Below the pieces are notes generated by a model. It did not search any database and had not been told where the DNA came from. It worked only from the letters and a program-made list of their open reading frames with translations. This document shows, piece by piece, positions 49,645 to 54,900 of a stretch of 64,000 nucleotides of DNA. Made by a program: the position numbers and the translations under genes. Numbering within the stretch: position 1 is the stretch's first letter; every line of letters begins with the position of its first letter. This stretch comes from Diphasiastrum complanatum (taxonomy: Eukaryota > Streptophyta > Lycopodiopsida > Lycopodiales > Lycopodiaceae): NCBI GenBank assembly GCA_029204225.1, contig CM055094.1:69851751-69915750 (forward strand), read 5' to 3'.

Positions 49645-51950
49645 CATCACTGTCATATTCCCTTTGAAAGTCATTTCTACAAACTTTGCAGTTGTCCAAC
49701 AAATCTTTGTCGATTCTATTGACGATACTTCTTAATCACAGCCCTTTTTCTTCAAAAACAACTCCAGCACATTTTTCTTTTTTTGCGGTCCGGTCCTCAA
49801 AATCTAAACTTTGATCTTTGATGATCCTTGGATCTTTGATGGTTCCTTGTTCACCTCTACTGGTTTCGAGTTTTCATGGCCCTTGAACTCCTGCTAAGTC
49901 TTGTGATGGCCATCAGTAGGTCTTCTGACTTTTTTTTCCACGTAGACAAAAATATTGACCACATTGTCCCTTGGGGTCATTTCTGTTATGTGACACTAGC
50001 ACCGACCATCTGATGCTGCCCTTCTGTAGTCCCATTGGGGCAATCCCAGCTGTTCTAAATTCTTTTGTCAATGGTCCTGAGTTTATGAAGGGCTTCTGTC
50101 GTTCATGCTGGCTGGCTATTGAACTATTCTTATGATAGTATGAACAGCTTTTGCCACCTTATCTGGGCATGAATTGGTCTGATGTCTTCTTTACCCTTTG
50201 CATGGTATTGAAACATGTGGAAAACAATACATATTCTGATGAACTTTCAATCATCATTTTTGGTTCATGTCAAGAGTCTACTTTTTTAATCTTTCAATTC
50301 ATGAATGCTTTTTTATGATGGCAGATGCATGGCAATGCGCCGTGATTCTCCAGATGCATCTATATGGAAGACAGCTGTGACGGCTTTCAACAATATCCTT
50401 GAACAAAGTTTTGCAGATGATCTTGCAAGTGAACAGAAACTCTCAGAAAAGAGAAGTTTGGTTAATGATGGACCGAGGAGACCACAATTTTGGAAGGAAC
50501 TGGCTGAATCGTATGAGAACTTCCTTGTAGGTGCTTGTGGACGTGCTGCTACTCTCAGTTCTGATGAAACGGTTCCATCTGATTCTTTGAAGACAAATGA
50601 GTTACTTGAAGCACGGGTGCTTGATGTGCTATGTGGGAAGGTTTTTGCTGTTTGTCAAGATGCGCCACATGAGGTAAAAAGCTTCAAGGATGAGTTAACA
50701 CTTCTTGAGTCCCCTCGGAGGAGCCTGGACTCCTATTCAAAGCCTAATATTGTTGCACATTGCAGGTGCTGGAGCGTCTGGTCAATGTCATAGACCGTTG
50801 TGCAGCTCGAACTTCTGCATTGCCTCTTGAGGCAATGGTTCTTCTACCTCCACATTGTGGCAGATTTTCTCTGGCTTGCTTACATAAGCTGTTTCAGATC
50901 TGCAGGTAATATCATTGACCTACATATTTCAAACAAATTATTGGAGTTTCAACTTGCAAATAAAGTTTTTTCAATAAGGATTGCTGCTTCTAAGCTTTCC
51001 TAAGCATGGACTGACTTCAGTTTAGTGGGAATTGGTAGTGGATTAGTAAATACCAGCATCAAAAGCTGTAAGGACAAGCCACTAGTTGATAGGCATGCAT
51101 GGTATTGCATAGGGCATTTATGATAGGTTCAGCTGGCTGGCCACTCTCAGCATGTATACTGCTCACATGCTGATGAATGATTTTGCAGCTGGCAACCTGG
51201 GTTGCCCATTCTGTCATCAAAATTAGCTGTGAGTAGAATAGCACTACCAGTGCTGATAAGTCGAAGTGAGTCCATCATCTGTCAATTTGCCCAGGATGAT
51301 CAATCAAGTGGTAAGCTCCTTTGTGATGAAGCACTAATAAATGACTATTGTCAGCCTTGATTCCTGATGTCTTTGAATGCTTATGGCTTTATATGTTGCT
51401 TATATTGTGTCTTTGGTTAAGTGTGCTAAACTAGAATCGTTTCTCAAAGATTTTGTTTCACTCTTGGTTTGTCAGGTGATCCACTGCCACAGTTTCGAAT
51501 AGAGGAATTGCTTTTTGTGCTTCAGGAGCTCTCTACCCTTGAGATTCATCCTCTGACAGCTACAGTTCTGGATATCTCAGTGAAAGACATGGAAGATGAA
51601 TTCTCACAGAAGCTTTCAACAACTCATTCAAGAGCATTTTCTTCTCGGAACTTTGATGCTGGGTCAAAGCAAACTCACTTATTGCTACTTTATTCAGCAC
51701 TTTGTGAACTAGTTATTTCTAGGTAAATTCTCTTATTAAACTGATTGCTTAGTTCACAATCAACAAATTTTCATTTCCAACACCTTGTGATGAGTCTTGT
51801 AAGCTACTTTTTGTTGCTTCGATATCACTAGAAAAGTTTCCTCCATATAAATTCACAGTTTTGAACAGGGACGAAAGGGTGAGCAAGCTACTTCGGCTTC
51901 TACTTCGGCTGATTGGTGTTCAACTAGGTCTAATAAGCAATTATCGCTAA
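5300..51950 (+). CDS. MON2: MON2-like protein, C-terminal 988 codons in 18 exons
   Basis: Large HEAT/ARM-repeat protein of the MON2 family (related to the large Arf-GEFs but without a Sec7 domain), which acts on trans-Golgi/endosome membranes in trafficking. Exons: 5300-5644, 5784-5836, 23080-23128, 23235-23293, 23392-23531, 23621-23838, 34738-34866, 34972-35057, 35296-35411, 35537-35646, 36372-36495, 36819-36940, 37048-37523, 50325-50673, 50766-50905, 51189-51310, 51476-51722, 51869-51950. All introns are GT-AG, the phases agree at each join, and the last exon ends in TAA. The joined protein shows family landmarks in order: [14 protein letters not shown] (~4-17), [10 protein letters not shown]-like block (~180), RPEVRNSAI (~286-294), [13 protein letters not shown] (~362-374), GSKEVALAA (~415-423), RRDSPD (~680), FLVGACGRA (~740), and a C-terminal [10 protein letters not shown] helix. 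Plant MON2 proteins are about 1,600-1,700 residues, so roughly 650 N-terminal residues and the start codon lie upstream. Assignment rests on remembered family motifs, not a search. Confidence 0.85.
5837..8514. other. Start of the 17.2-kb intron; old diverged sequence
   Basis: No coding motif. A diverged direct duplication is visible: the stretch at 6615-6680 (AACTAGTGATGAC, ATCGAGGAATGTGTCG) returns at about 6878-6935 (AACTAATGATGAC, ATTGAGGAATCTGTGG). Two near-identical copies of a ~50-bp unit containing ACATTTACATGAACCATAGG lie at about 7085 and 7128. These look like relics of old tandem duplication rather than genes. Confidence 0.45.
8515..8606. repeat. GC-rich palindromic patch at the gypsy-2 border
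   Basis: Contains GCGGTTCAAACCGC, a perfect hairpin, followed by further GCGGTT/AACCGC and TTGCAG words. It ends where the gypsy-2 integrase frame begins. It may be the end of a small DNA transposon or a breakpoint scar; no target duplication was found. Confidence 0.4.
8608..9072 (-). pseudogene. gypsy-2 integrase, truncated
   Basis: One open frame of 154 codons holds the N-terminal zinc finger ([11 protein letters not shown], then HCLKCQ) and the beginning of the catalytic core with the first Asp ([13 protein letters not shown]), ending at [12 protein letters not shown] and a stop. The DDE core's later acidic residues are absent because the element is cut at 8608. Typical gypsy integrases run about 350-400 residues, so over half is missing. 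Confidence 0.8.
9236..9787 (-). pseudogene. gypsy-2 RT connection and RNase H
   Basis: An open frame of 183 codons begins with [17 protein letters not shown] (end of the RT thumb) and [13 protein letters not shown]. It is followed by the RNase H block [15 protein letters not shown], the [19 protein letters not shown] motif and [10 protein letters not shown]. All three expected acidic positions look present. The frame is closed at 9236 by a frameshift; downstream - strand sequence continues towards the integrase. Confidence 0.8.
9788..10450 (-). pseudogene. gypsy-2 reverse transcriptase palm and fingers
   Basis: The 5' portion (10077-10450) reads [49 protein letters not shown] and [13 protein letters not shown] in one frame. 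Beyond a frameshift near 10075 come the FGHYEF-like and FGLT-like blocks, and a catalytic box read as FVDD at 9917-9928 instead of the usual YVDD/YLDD. A T-rich tract at 9792-9803 interrupts the thumb. Confidence 0.75.
10077..11622 (-). pseudogene. gypsy-2 gag with in-frame triplication, fused towards RT
   Basis: The 11326-11622 frame gives the capsid part ([34 protein letters not shown]). A second frame, 10077-11411, is open for 444 codons. It holds three copies of an 81-codon segment, then a damaged zinc knuckle ([13 protein letters not shown], with Arg at the His position and one residue short), a shortened protease region and the RT fingers. The capsid and knuckle frames differ, so the natural polyprotein is frameshifted near the repeats. 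Confidence 0.7.
10748..11452. repeat. 243-bp tandem repeat, about 2.9 copies, in gypsy-2 gag
   Basis: Units start at 10748, 10991 and 11234 (each begins GGCCCCCTCGGTATTGG) with an exact 243-bp period. The third breaks off near 11452. By eye the copies are identical or nearly so. Each complete unit contains a nested ~30-bp direct duplication (GCCGTCTGTACTGCCC twice). The period is a multiple of three, so it preserves frame. Confidence 0.95.
11623..12183 (-). other. gypsy-2 leader between PBS and gag
   Basis: No recognised protein. By position it is the 5' untranslated leader plus any lost N-terminal gag sequence. Confidence 0.45.
12184..12195 (-). promoter_or_regulatory. gypsy-2 primer binding site (initiator tRNA-Met)
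   Basis: The - strand reads TGGTATCAGAGC, the plant tRNA-iMet PBS core, two bases after an LTR end reading GGGAGTCTGACA. Confidence 0.9.
12198..12691 (-). repeat. gypsy-2 5' LTR (right boundary approximate)
   Basis: The inner end is fixed by the PBS: on the + strand the LTR begins TGTCAGACTCCC. The outer end is uncertain; CAAGCAACA at 12683-12691 would give TG...CA termini and a length of about 494 bp. It contains a repeated promoter-like module (see 12481-12610). No second LTR copy survives in the window. Confidence 0.6.
12481..12610. repeat. Duplicated 54-56-bp module in the gypsy-2 LTR
   Basis: Copies at 12481-12536 and 12557-12610, 76 bp apart, both starting ACATGTGTCACTCAT and ending in ACGTGTCA. 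They contain ACGTG and TGAC words of the type plant bZIP factors bind. Repeats of this sort in U3 are often enhancers; that role is inferred. Confidence 0.8.
12692..13439. other. Intron sequence, no gene recognised
   Basis: No motif-bearing frame. A TATAAAA-like word near 13366, just before the + strand gag remnant, might belong to a decayed LTR of that remnant; no PBS could be found. Confidence 0.35.
13440..14477 (+). pseudogene. Ty3/gypsy gag-protease remnant (gypsy-3)
   Basis: Plus-strand gag block at 13590-13724 ([29 protein letters not shown]), followed by a stop and further broken frames. Near 14170 a zinc-knuckle box reads [14 protein letters not shown], with Phe at the second Cys. 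Near 14355 the protease active-site region reads [10 protein letters not shown], where functional relatives have D-S/T-G. The remnant stops at the border of the next element. Heavily decayed, in sense orientation to MON2. Confidence 0.65.
14478..14953 (-). repeat. Left (3') LTR of the non-autonomous element
   Basis: Matches the middle LTR from GAATGGAGCC (14516) to the inner end CATAAC (14953). If the GTTAC at 14478 is the true end, this copy carries about 33 extra bases rich in GATTCGAATCGGCCGATTCG palindromes that the middle LTR lacks. Otherwise the LTR is cut near 14514. Directly inside is the PPT complement TCTCCCCGACACAAAA. Confidence 0.75.
14954..17275 (-). other. Left interior downstream of gag; repetitive, with a long hydrophobic frame
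   Basis: Occupies the place of pol but shows no RT, RNase H, protease or integrase motif. A 421-codon open frame (15291-16556) encodes a Trp/Phe/Leu-rich, strongly hydrophobic sequence with recurring HSWxLxIPWHS-like words. These reflect degenerate short DNA repeats (AATGCCAAGG, GTATCCATAGTGCCC words). The corresponding frame in the right unit is split by a single-base difference near 20378. I regard protein coding as unproven. Confidence 0.5.
17276..18056 (-). pseudogene. gag of the non-autonomous LTR element
   Basis: The likely start ATG is at 18056 ([15 protein letters not shown]), with a short helical N-terminus, then an in-frame stop near 17904 and a frameshift. A Pro/Gly-rich segment ([12 protein letters not shown]) follows, then the capsid: [52 protein letters not shown]. 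This is a Ty3/gypsy Retrotrans_gag pattern. After another stop at 17277 the frame 16842-17276 extends it with a Pro/Ser-rich tail. No zinc knuckle is visible. Presumably mobilised by a gypsy element's enzymes in trans (inference). Confidence 0.7.
18483..19008. repeat. ~79-bp minisatellite in the leader, seven units
   Basis: Variants of TAGGGCGCTGGACAGCCTC recur at 18483 (weaker), 18561, 18641, 18722, 18802, 18878 and 18957, i.e. every 76-81 bp, between gag and the PBS. The last unit ends next to the PBS. Confidence 0.9.
19009..19020 (-). promoter_or_regulatory. Primer binding site of the left unit
   Basis: The - strand reads TGGTATCAGGGC, one base off the tRNA-iMet PBS used by the other LTR elements here, one base inside the LTR end. 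Confidence 0.8.
19022..19467 (-). repeat. Middle LTR, shared by two tandem units
   Basis: 446 bp with short inverted ends GTTA...TAAC rather than TG...CA. PBS complement abuts its left side after one base; PPT complement abuts its right. About 95% or better agreement with the left LTR by eye. Confidence 0.85.
19468..22105 (-). other. Right interior of the tandem array, gag missing
   Basis: Homologous to the left interior to about 20705, then carries about 1.2 kb of extra degenerate repeats (for example a 68-bp unit at 20915 and 20983 sharing CGAATAGCCCAAGAA). It rejoins at about 21950-22060, where the - strand reads [16 protein letters not shown] against [16 protein letters not shown] in the left unit. 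The 214-codon frame 21458-22102 is Asp/Thr-rich and repetitive. Truncated at about 22105 by the microsatellite. Confidence 0.6.
22125..22290. repeat. CATA/TACA/AC microsatellite
   Basis: Compound run of ATAC, TACA and AC repeats. Apparent reading frames through it are artefacts. Confidence 0.95.
22310..22950. mobile_element. hAT-like MITE, 641 bp, with 8-bp target duplication
   Basis: Flanked by the direct repeat CTTGGAAG at 22302-22309 and 22951-22958. Ends are imperfect inverted repeats: CTTAGTTGCCCGTTTTG on the left, and CTTAGAAACCCGTTCCG as the reverse complement of the right. Both subterminal regions are packed with GGAACG/CGTTCC words (left GGAACGGCCGTTCC; right GTTCCGGGTC and others). 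Eight-base target duplications and repeated subterminal motifs are typical of hAT elements. No transposase. It sits in the MON2 intron 120 bp upstream of exon 3. Confidence 0.85.
22584..22840. repeat. 124-bp tandem duplication inside the MITE
   Basis: Units begin at 22584 and 22708 (ATTGAGACAACCATCC). They are nearly identical; the second has an extra ~11 bases where TTTCAGATG is itself repeated. Confidence 0.9.
23080..23838 (+). CDS. MON2: MON2 exons 3-6 of the window
   Basis: Four exons separated by small introns (106, 98 and 89 bp): 23080-23128 (49 bp, [16 protein letters not shown]), 23235-23293 (59 bp, begins [11 protein letters not shown]), 23392-23531 (140 bp, contains VAGAYGAQK and [14 protein letters not shown]) and 23621-23838 (218 bp). 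The last starts with a polar, low-conservation linker of about 45 residues and ends with [14 protein letters not shown]. The two tiny exons sit directly behind a 17-kb intron, so accurate splicing here depends on short exon definition. The last exon ends in phase 0 at a GTATCT donor, followed by a 10.9-kb intron. Confidence 0.85.
23839..24432. other. Start of the 10.9-kb intron, with AT microsatellite
   Basis: Non-coding sequence with an (AT)n run at 24353-24400. Nothing else recognised. Confidence 0.6.
25024..26197 (+). mobile_element. 5'-truncated LINE, 3' end (copy 1)
   Basis: The open frame 25152-25985 encodes the C-terminus of a LINE ORF2: a linker with [12 protein letters not shown], a CCHC-type finger (Cys 108 and 111, His 121, Cys 126 of that frame), the block [14 protein letters not shown] and a long Arg/Gln-rich tail. 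The untranslated end carries the hairpin word GTACCTTAGGGTAT (26115-26128), then ACATTAATAAAAT and a (TTTC)n(TC)n tail at 26148-26195. The upstream boundary near 25024 is approximate. RT and endonuclease are absent. Confidence 0.8.
26198..27000 (-). other. CT-rich stretch with acidic/basic - strand frames (copy 1)
   Basis: The - strand has two short frames, 26688-26912 (charged, [20 protein letters not shown]) and 26310-26516 (Gly/Glu/Arg-rich, ending [10 protein letters not shown]). They resemble the low-complexity tail of some transposases, but I cannot assign a family. On the + strand the same DNA gives Pro/Leu repeats from (CTCCCT)n. Copy 2 is at 31141-31943. Confidence 0.3.
27005..28056 (+). 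pseudogene. Deleted gypsy pol fragment (gypsy-4, copy 1)
   Basis: Begins inside RT ([39 protein letters not shown]), meets a stop at 27193, and passes straight to the integrase zinc finger ([20 protein letters not shown]). RT palm, thumb and RNase H are thus deleted. The integrase core follows with MDFVIGL, a stop, [14 protein letters not shown] and [14 protein letters not shown], then a frameshift near 27660 into [14 protein letters not shown] and the C-terminal part ending at 28030. Same family as gypsy-1. Confidence 0.8.
28057..29360 (+). repeat. Probable gypsy-4 3' LTR and following sequence (copy 1)
   Basis: A purine run (AAGGGAG) ends at 28055 and TGTAACAGATGTG begins at 28057, as expected for PPT plus LTR start. 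I cannot fix the LTR's right end; no TG...CA partner or target duplication was found. The rest has no coding signal. Copy 2 is at 33000-34303. Confidence 0.45.
29967..31140 (+). mobile_element. 5'-truncated LINE, 3' end (copy 2)
   Basis: Duplicate of the LINE fragment at 25024-26197, with ORF2 C-terminus at 30095-30928, hairpin at 31058-31071 and microsatellite tail at 31091-31138. No differences noticed. Confidence 0.8.
31948..32999 (+). pseudogene. Deleted gypsy pol fragment (gypsy-4, copy 2)
   Basis: Exact-looking duplicate of 27005-28056, with the same RT-to-integrase deletion, the same stops and the same frameshift. The shared damage shows the duplication is younger than the decay of the element. 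Confidence 0.8.
34304..34737. other. End of the 10.9-kb intron
   Basis: Unique, AT-rich, ending in a pyrimidine tract and TTTTCAG acceptor. No feature recognised. Confidence 0.6.
34738..37523 (+). CDS. MON2: MON2 exons 7-13 of the window
   Basis: Seven exons: 34738-34866, 34972-35057, 35296-35411, 35537-35646, 36372-36495, 36819-36940 and 37048-37523. They encode, in order, [57 protein letters not shown], a helical block with [13 protein letters not shown], a variable block, and [19 protein letters not shown]. The 476-bp exon 13 contains a Ser/Gln-rich, probably disordered linker (about residues 575-635) before the conserved [17 protein letters not shown] helix. It ends in phase 2 with GGGAG before GTATTG. 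The reading frame 3' of 36940 continues open for a while, but family comparison and phase favour the GTATGC donor there. Confidence 0.84.
37524..39015. other. Start of the 12.8-kb intron; possible LTR remnant at its end
   Basis: No coding motif. The last bases (CTTTCCAACA, ending 39015) precede a + strand tRNA-Met primer site, so the right part is probably the 3' end of an old LTR. Its left end could not be found. Confidence 0.45.
39016..39028 (+). promoter_or_regulatory. Orphan primer binding site (initiator tRNA-Met)
   Basis: TGGTATCAGAGCT directly after CAACA. The element's interior is lost after about 35 bases, where LINE-type 3' sequence begins. Confidence 0.7.
39062..39184 (+). mobile_element. 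Short LINE/SINE 3' end (LINE-a)
   Basis: Only the terminal part is present: CTTATGTACC-TTTG-GGTAC hairpin at 39118-39131, AAAAGACGTTAATAATAA, then short TAA and TTCTAA repeats and a (TC)n tail ending at 39184. About 120 bp in all, so either a heavily 5'-truncated LINE or a SINE sharing the LINE tail. Confidence 0.7.
39185..39578 (+). pseudogene. LINE ORF1-like remnant, left half (LINE-b)
   Basis: Plus-strand frames read [38 protein letters not shown] and, near the end, a basic KKARQRA segment. This resembles the RNA-binding ORF1 region of plant LINEs. Contains stops. The frame is interrupted at 39578 by the copia insertion and resumes at 47218 ([18 protein letters not shown]). It follows LINE-a's tail directly. 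Confidence 0.55.
39579..40205 (-). repeat. copia 3' LTR (outermost left)
   Basis: Starts TGTCGGAAATTAGTGGG (the LTR 3' end in + orientation) and runs to ATAGAAATCC at 40205, where it joins RNase H sequence directly. The last few LTR bases, the PPT and about 230 bp of the RNase H end are missing. Confidence 0.85.
40206..41037 (-). pseudogene. copia RT-RNase H piece 1
   Basis: The - strand frame 40169-40900 carries [20 protein letters not shown], the RT end, [16 protein letters not shown]-type connection (here [11 protein letters not shown]), and RNase H with [24 protein letters not shown] and IYCDNQS. The YVDD region lies in a separate frame (40765-40953, [10 protein letters not shown]). The RT is cut off at CCATTCT next to the internal LTR piece. 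Confidence 0.85.
41038..41504 (-). repeat. Internal copia LTR piece 1
   Basis: Lacks the first ~200 bp (+ orientation) of the LTR; starts at AGGCACAGATATT and ends normally at CCAACA, followed by the PPT complement CTCCCCCTTAAT. Confidence 0.9.
41505..42740 (-). pseudogene. copia RT-RNase H piece 2, with internal duplication
   Basis: Frame 42236-42718 carries [14 protein letters not shown] and the following palm/thumb; frame 41750-42217 carries RNase H ([40 protein letters not shown]). A 154-bp tandem duplication (41651-41804, 41805-41958) repeats the end of RNase H. Cut at the same RT position as piece 1. Confidence 0.85.
42741..43170 (-). repeat. Internal copia LTR piece 2
   Basis: Same left truncation point as the piece at 41038 (AGGCGTAGATATT), normal right end at CCAACA and PPT complement. 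Fewer minisatellite units than the other copies. Confidence 0.9.
43171..45217 (-). pseudogene. copia pol: integrase C-terminus, RT and RNase H
   Basis: From 45217 down: integrase C-terminal block ([48 protein letters not shown]), a linker in broken frames (44640-44910), RT with [20 protein letters not shown] and [11 protein letters not shown], the YVDD box at 44158-44169, then thumb, connection and a full RNase H (43178-43906) ending with the [10 protein letters not shown] motif. Frameshifts occur near 44176 and 43880. This is the most complete pol segment of the array. Confidence 0.85.
45218..45845 (-). mobile_element. Chromovirus gypsy 3' end plus LTR inside the copia element (gypsy-5)
   Basis: On the - strand: the integrase C-terminus ([14 protein letters not shown]), a chromodomain-like end ([18 protein letters not shown]), FVLEDQDGS and stop at about 45556. 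Next come a purine-rich PPT (45545-45560) and an LTR starting TGTTACGAGCTCG at 45544 and running to about 45225. Chromodomains steer integration to marked chromatin in this gypsy clade. Everything 5' of the integrase end is missing, and copia sequence is missing too, so this is not a clean insertion. Confidence 0.8.
45846..46409 (-). pseudogene. copia gag, truncated
   Basis: Starts at ATG 46409 ([20 protein letters not shown]), 134 bases inside the PBS, and shows the copia capsid pattern [47 protein letters not shown] and [13 protein letters not shown]. It runs about 185 codons before joining gypsy sequence, so the zinc knuckle and protease are gone. Confidence 0.85.
46543..46554 (-). promoter_or_regulatory. 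copia primer binding site (initiator tRNA-Met)
   Basis: The - strand reads TGGTATCAGAGC immediately after the LTR end CCGACA. Confidence 0.9.
46555..47217 (-). repeat. copia 5' LTR, complete
   Basis: 663 bp; on the - strand it starts TGTTGGATTTC and ends TTCCGACA. A TATA-type word (TCTATATAGA) lies near 46790. The part near 46975-47170 is a minisatellite of GATTTGTCGG-like words of 12-18 bp. Confidence 0.9.
47218..47537 (+). mobile_element. LINE-b, right half and 3' tail
   Basis: Resumes the ORF1-like frame after the copia element, then an untranslated region with hairpin ATGCC-TTTG-GGCAT at 47480-47493, AAAAGACGTTAAGCAAGC and a (TTTC)n(TC)n tail ending about 47537. No ORF2, so internally deleted. 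Confidence 0.6.
47538..49642 (+). mobile_element. LINE-c with reverse transcriptase remnant
   Basis: Frame 47564-48445 encodes ORF2 [54 protein letters not shown], block [16 protein letters not shown] and block [17 protein letters not shown]. Just before the catalytic box a frameshift occurs; the next frame reads HANDVVLLS where YADD is expected, then [20 protein letters not shown] deletion near 48.7 kb removes the middle of the C-terminal domain. The end returns as [15 protein letters not shown], the finger [19 protein letters not shown] and [10 protein letters not shown]. The 3' end has hairpin 49531-49544 and a (TC)n tail (49567-49642). Nonfunctional. Confidence 0.85.
49567..49642 (+). repeat. 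(TC)n microsatellite, LINE-c tail
   Basis: About 38 TC units ending at TCCACATCAC; the 3' end of LINE-c. Confidence 0.95.
49643..50324. other. End of the 12.8-kb intron
   Basis: No coding or transposon motif seen. Ends in the acceptor GATGGCAG of the exon at 50325. Confidence 0.6.
50325..51950 (+). CDS. MON2: MON2 exons 14-18 of the window, with stop codon
   Basis: Exons 50325-50673, 50766-50905, 51189-51310, 51476-51722 and 51869-51950. The first resumes the split AGA codon after the 12.8-kb intron and carries [31 protein letters not shown] and [13 protein letters not shown]. The following exons carry [19 protein letters not shown], a [19 protein letters not shown] block and [18 protein letters not shown]. 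The 82-bp last exon reads [19 protein letters not shown] and stops at TAA 51948-51950. Introns are 92, 283, 165 and 146 bp. The 3' untranslated region follows from 51951; I cannot place the poly(A) site. Confidence 0.85.
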
Positions 51951-54900
51951 TTTTTGGAACAATTGGAACACCTGCCATTATTGAGATGTAAACCGTAGTA
52001 TTATGGAGAGTTTAGTCAGTTCAATTTGTATTCCAGATGGTCCACTCTATTGTATAAAATCCGCATCACAATGCAGGTCTAATTGGTGAAAGCAGTTCAT
52101 TTTGCTGCCTTCCTGGCTTCTCCCTGAAGTGGCTGAAGCTGAATAATATAGAGAAAAAAATTTGATTCTTTCATGTGTCCTTAGTGTGCACATATATATA
52201 TATATACCTTGCAATTTTGTTTGGTATACCTGCTAGGTGGAGGGACTATAGGTCATAAAGTCACCAGGTGTAAAGAAGTCTTTCAGTGATGAAAGTGTGA
52301 TCAAGTTTTATTGGTCACACAAGTCTTCGAGTTCTCTGCTTTAATTTTGTGTTGTATTCACTTTTTGATTCTCTGCGTTGTTATGTCCTGCTCAAACTTT
52401 TTAGAAAGGCATTAATAGATAGATACACAAGGTCGTTCCAGTCGGCTAGGTTGAACAAGTTCTCATCACTGCTTGTTGTGATCTTGTCTGTATGTTTCAA
52501 GTGAAGCTTGTCACTAGCAAAATGGATTGAAACAGTAGATGGCTAAGGATCATCATTGTTCATATTTGAGTGTAAAATGACAATTCTAAGATTAAAATTC
52601 GGACTCTGATGCTGTCCATAAAATGTGCATGGGAATAGAAATGAGACCATTCTTTTACCTGTTTTTGCATATAAGTTTGATGCCAGCCAATTTTGCTTCC
52701 CTTGAATTTGAAGTAGAAACAATCAGTATTGTTCATCAAAACCTTAAGATCTAATGTTCTACTCAAAATTTTGCAGAATGGCATTCAGCAAGGGTAGTAA
52801 TAAATGCAATGGTGACTGAGATGCTCAAATAAGATACTGCAAGTAGTACTTGCTTGTGTAGATTTACTTGTTGTAACAACTGCTGGATGAGACTATTTGA
52901 TGCAAGAGTCACATTGTAGTTGGGCGAGGCAAGAAACAGTAACATGAACATACAGAACATACAACGAAGGGTCACAACACAAGAAATTTTATTGTAGTAG
53001 ACCAAGATAGTCGTGTCTTGCGTTGATGGTTGTGCATTGCACAAATATGTGGCTAAGTAGACTTGGAATGAAAGTTTAGTGACACTTTTGAATATATATC
53101 AAATATGGTTTCTTTAATTGCTTAAGCTCCATTGAAATAAGCAGCAGGCAACTCGAAACTATTTCCTAAATCTGAAGAAATTATGTTGTATTCAATTATT
53201 TCCATCCCCCATAGATCCCCTTCCCTGAGGTGACTCAAGTATTTCAGAAAGAAATTAAAACAATCTGAGGTTCATGGACTTACGATTTATGTTATAAACA
53301 TTGAGAACCAACAAAAGGAAGAGCAATAATAGCTAAAAGAACTTGAAATTTCTTCATGTGTCACTTAAATGATGAAAGACTTTACATAGATGAAAGGAAT
53401 TTTTCTAGAGAAGTTATTTTGCCTCGTTGACTTCTTAACTTGGGGTTTTTTTCCTTTTATTGGAACTATTTTGCATGCCTTTAAATTTGTGCCCATGAGG
53501 TTCAGAGATGTCCATCAATGTGATCATAATATGATCATTTATAGAATTATCTATCAATACAATGACTTAACAAATGACAAATTTTACCTATCTAGTATGA
53601 AATGTGACTTGAGAATAGTTGTCATACTTTGTTGACCAATGTTGCAGAGTCTTATGGAAAAATCATTTTGAGCAAAAAGAAATTTTAAGTCTAACAACTT
53701 GCCTTAAAGGATTGAAAGAAAAATGTAAATAAGGAAGCTCTTCCATGAAATCCTAGTGCTGATCAGGCCTTTTAACAAATGGAAATTGCCTTATCTACAA
53801 CTTGGGGTCTTGAAGGGGTGGTTGTCTCGTTGACTTTCAACACATCCTTTCGAGATGCAGCAGCCAAGGGTCAAGACAAGGACCTAATGCTGAACAAGTA
53901 AATAGGTACAATGCAACTTCATCTTCCTTGTTAAGATTGTGGCCTACCATTTTATCTCAAATGAGAATATTATTAAGAGTATGCCTAAAGTAAATTCAAG
54001 CAAATAAATTGAATTCCATTGAGAAAGTCTTTCTATGAGCCGAACATGACACCCTACTCAATGCTCTCAACAATAGTACAAGCTAAATCAAAGAAGCAAT
54101 TTCTATCAAAATATAGAACTTTTGAAGAGATTCAAAATAAGTAAAAAGTTGCAATTCTAATGATGGCAGAGATCAAGCAATATAAATTGCAAGGATGAAT
54201 GTTTTTTTCAAATACTCTAAATACAAAGGCTTGGTTAACACATTGGTGTGAACATTGAAATGTTATCAAACACAATATGTTTTCATTTTCAAAGAAACTC
54301 TACAAATTTTAAGGTCTATTCAATGTAGTTAAAAGCCAAATGTTGTGCATTTAAGTTATACATATAATATCTAGGAATCTGGTTTGGTAAGAATCTCAAA
54401 TTAGTATGTTCAATATGCAAAGAATTGAAAATAGAAATACAATAACGGAAAGAAAGCATTAGTAGAAAAAGGCTTTAGTAGAAAAAGCATTAGTAGAAAG
54501 AGGCTTTTCAAATACATTATTTATTCACTCAACTTTTATGTGTAGCCTATTTTGTTATTGAATTTAAAACTTTAATTTGTAGTGGATGTTGTTAGAAAGG
54601 TCCTTCAGCTACACTGAGATCAACAAATAAATGAAAGGGCAAGAACTTGCAAAAACTTGCAAGAAAGTAAAAAATGCCTTGTTATTGATGGAATGGACAA
54701 AAAAAAAAAATTAGTACCTCATTTTGTTAAAGAAAATAACTTGAATGACATTTTATTCAAGTTCACTGGGTTGGAACACTTGTCTTCAATGGCACATTAG
54801 AGTTAGAAGTACTATTTTTTGATGCCCTAGTGTTTGCAACAATCCTAATTTGAAAACCATTATAATTGATAGAATATAGTTGAATTTGGTGATAATCCTC

